Positions 48,225 to 49,328 of a stretch of 49,328 nucleotides of DNA are shown in pieces. The stretch lies in NCBI RefSeq assembly GCF_006539505.1, contig NZ_BJND01000066.1, forward strand, positions 1 through 49,328, read 5' to 3'. The DNA is from Streptomyces spinoverrucosus. Its GTDB lineage: Bacteria; Actinomycetota; Actinomycetes; Streptomycetales; Streptomycetaceae. Within the stretch, counting starts at the first letter, position 1. Each line of letters starts with the position of its first letter. The translations under genes were made by a program, and so were the position numbers. Below the pieces are notes generated by a model that was given only the letters and a program-made list of their open reading frames with translations, had not been told where the DNA came from and made no database searches.

Positions 48225-48692
48225 GTGAACGAGATGCCCCGTGACCACCGGCCCGCCAAGTCCATCAGGGTGCTGCTCGCCGAGGACGGGTCGATGAGCC
48301 GCGGGGGACTCGCCGTGCTCCTCGGCCTGGTGGACGACATCCAGGTCGTCGCCCAGGTACCGACCGGGGACGCCCTGGTGGACGCGGCCCTCGTGCACCG
48401 CCCCGACGTGGCCCTCCTCGACGTCGAACTCCCCGGCATCAGCGGCCCGGACGCCGCCGCACGCCTGCGCGAGCAGGTACCGGACTGCCGGGTGCTGATC
48501 CTCACCACCTTCGCCCGTCCCGGCCTGCTGCACCACGCCCTGGCGGCCGGAGCCGCGGGCCTCCTGATCAAGGACGGGCCCGTGGAGGAGCTGACCGCCG
48601 CGATCCGCCGAGTCCTGACGGGCGAGACGGTGATCGACCCGACGCTGACCGACGCTTCGGAGTGGGCAGGCCCGAGGCCGCCGGTCGCCTGA
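48225..48692 (+). CDS. NarL/DesR-type response regulator truncated to its receiver domain
   Basis: A 155-residue protein. The receiver domain is complete: IRVLLAEDGSMSRGGLAVLLGL with the acidic pocket, the phospho-acceptor Asp in VALLDVELPGISGPDA, the switch threonine in VLILTTFARPG and the lysine in GLLIKDGPVEEL. After TGETVIDPTLTDAS, where the linker to a LuxR helix-turn-helix normally begins, the frame reads EWAGPRPPVA and stops. No HTH is seen in any frame downstream. The last 24 bp resemble a unit of the 27-bp array that follows. GTG 48225 or ATG 48234 can start it. No histidine kinase is adjacent. It may be non-functional or a stand-alone receiver. Confidence 0.8.
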   Translation: MNEMPRDHRPAKSIRVLLAEDGSMSRGGLAVLLGLVDDIQVVAQVPTGDALVDAALVHRPDVALLDVELPGISGPDAAARLREQVPDCRVLILTTFARPGLLHHALAAGAAGLLIKDGPVEELTAAIRRVLTGETVIDPTLTDASEWAGPRPPVA

Positions 48693-49328
48693 GCCTCCCG
48701 AGGTCACCGGCCGCCGGGACCTCATCGAGACCACAGGCCGCCGGAGCCACCACAAGATCTCCGGCCACCTGAGCCACCCAGACACCACAGCTGCCCGAGC
48801 CACCCCAAGATCCAACCGCGCGAGCCACCCCGCACCACGGGGGGGGGCCGCTCGAGCCACCTCCACACCACTGGCCGCGCGAGCCTCACCGACACCACGG
48901 GGTGCAGTCCGAGCCATCCGATACCACCGGCCGCCCGAGCCTCACCGACACCACCGGGGGGCAGCCCCGAGCCACCCGAGACCACCGGCCGCCCGAGCCT
49001 CACCGACACCACGTGGGCAGCCCCAAGCCACCCCGACACCACCGGCCGCCCGAGCCACCCCGGCGCCACCGGCCGCCCGAGCCTCACCGAGACCACCGGC
49101 CGCCTGAGCCTCCCGAGGCCAGCGACCGCTTGAGCTACCCAGAGGCCACCGGTCGCCTGAGCCACCCGAGGGCCATCCGTCGCCTGAGCCCTCCAGACCA
49201 CCGGCCGCATGAGCCACCTCCAGACCACCGGCCGCATGAGCCACCTCCAGACCACCGGCCACCCAAGCCACCTCCAGACCACCGGCCACCCAAGCCACCT
49301 CCAGACCACCGGCCACCCAAGCCACCTC
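48660..49328. repeat. 27-bp degenerate tandem repeat array
   Basis: The array starts in the last codons of the response regulator gene and continues to the window end, >650 bp. The unit is 27 bp, of the type GCCACCTCCAGACCACCGGC plus seven variable bases. It is diverged on the left and nearly exact in the last ~140 bp, with at least five consecutive copies. Because 27 is a multiple of three, all frames stay open and give 9-residue periodic proteins on the minus strand; these lack start or ribosome-site support and are not called. No other gene is seen here. Confidence 0.88.

Noticed and set aside
48722..49325. Minus-strand frames of 127-195 residues with W/G/V-rich 9-residue periods
   Set aside because: They arise from the 27-bp array, which is open in all three frames; no ribosome site or non-repeat sequence supports coding.
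48660..49328. Possible CRISPR array
   Set aside because: Units are contiguous 27-bp repeats without unique spacers, and no cas genes are present.

Overview
The window looks like a stretch of Streptomyces (or very close actinomycete) chromosome. The evidence is very high GC with GC-ending codons, GTG and leaderless starts, genus-typical small proteins (a DUF6243-like protein at 7961-8155, a 51-residue protein at 44841-44996), DmdR/IdeR-type iron boxes and an actinobacterial RNase P RNA. Genes are dense on both strands, with short intergenic gaps apart from three long degenerate repeat tracts (1-624, 21161-21501, 48660-49328). I saw no tRNA, CRISPR array or intact insertion sequence.

Layout. 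1-7.1 kb: methionine aminopeptidase, a haem module (haem oxygenase and a HmuUV-type permease/ATPase, each behind its own iron box) around a PhzF-like gene, a lipoprotein and a prim-pol-like protein. 7.2-17.7 kb: a TetR regulator with a double operator, a small protein, an Rsm22-type methyltransferase, a serine hydrolase overlapping a Bcr/CflA MFS pump, a Gfo/Idh/MocA oxidoreductase, a PhoD phosphatase, an SDR, an aldo/keto reductase, a SnoaL-like protein and a DoxX protein. 17.8-24.4 kb: a recombination scar (truncated LuxR fragment against a truncated ABC permease), then a stress-flavoured group: Asp23, Hsp20, J-domain protein, small zinc-motif proteins, SRPBCC, topoisomerase IB and RecQ.

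24.4-34.7 kb: a PaoABC-like molybdenum aldehyde oxidoreductase operon with its XdhC/PaoD maturation factor, a broken glycosidase-like gene, a zinc alcohol dehydrogenase, a DHA1 efflux pump and an XRE/MmyB-type regulator. A near-identical ~42-bp element occurs upstream of the pao operon and between the efflux pump and regulator genes. This suggests one redox-detoxification regulon. 34.7-45 kb: RNase P RNA, an Uma2 nuclease, a MerR regulator with its target membrane gene, RNB ribonuclease, YaaA, KDPG aldolase behind two palindromes, and a Nif3 / coiled-coil zinc ribbon / RNase H-phosphatase operon linked by a CTGA overlap. 45-49.3 kb: a MaoC-ADH-SDR operon (a split MFE-2-like set) behind a KstR-consensus palindrome, then a response regulator receiver with no DNA-binding domain that runs into a 27-bp repeat array.

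The most unusual feature is a recurring pattern: several genes of unrelated function have tandem repeats starting at, or containing, their own stop codon (about eight loci, periods 10 to ~165 bp). The best candidates for new biology are this pattern and the shared XRE operator regulon. All functional calls rest on motifs read by eye; no database search was run.
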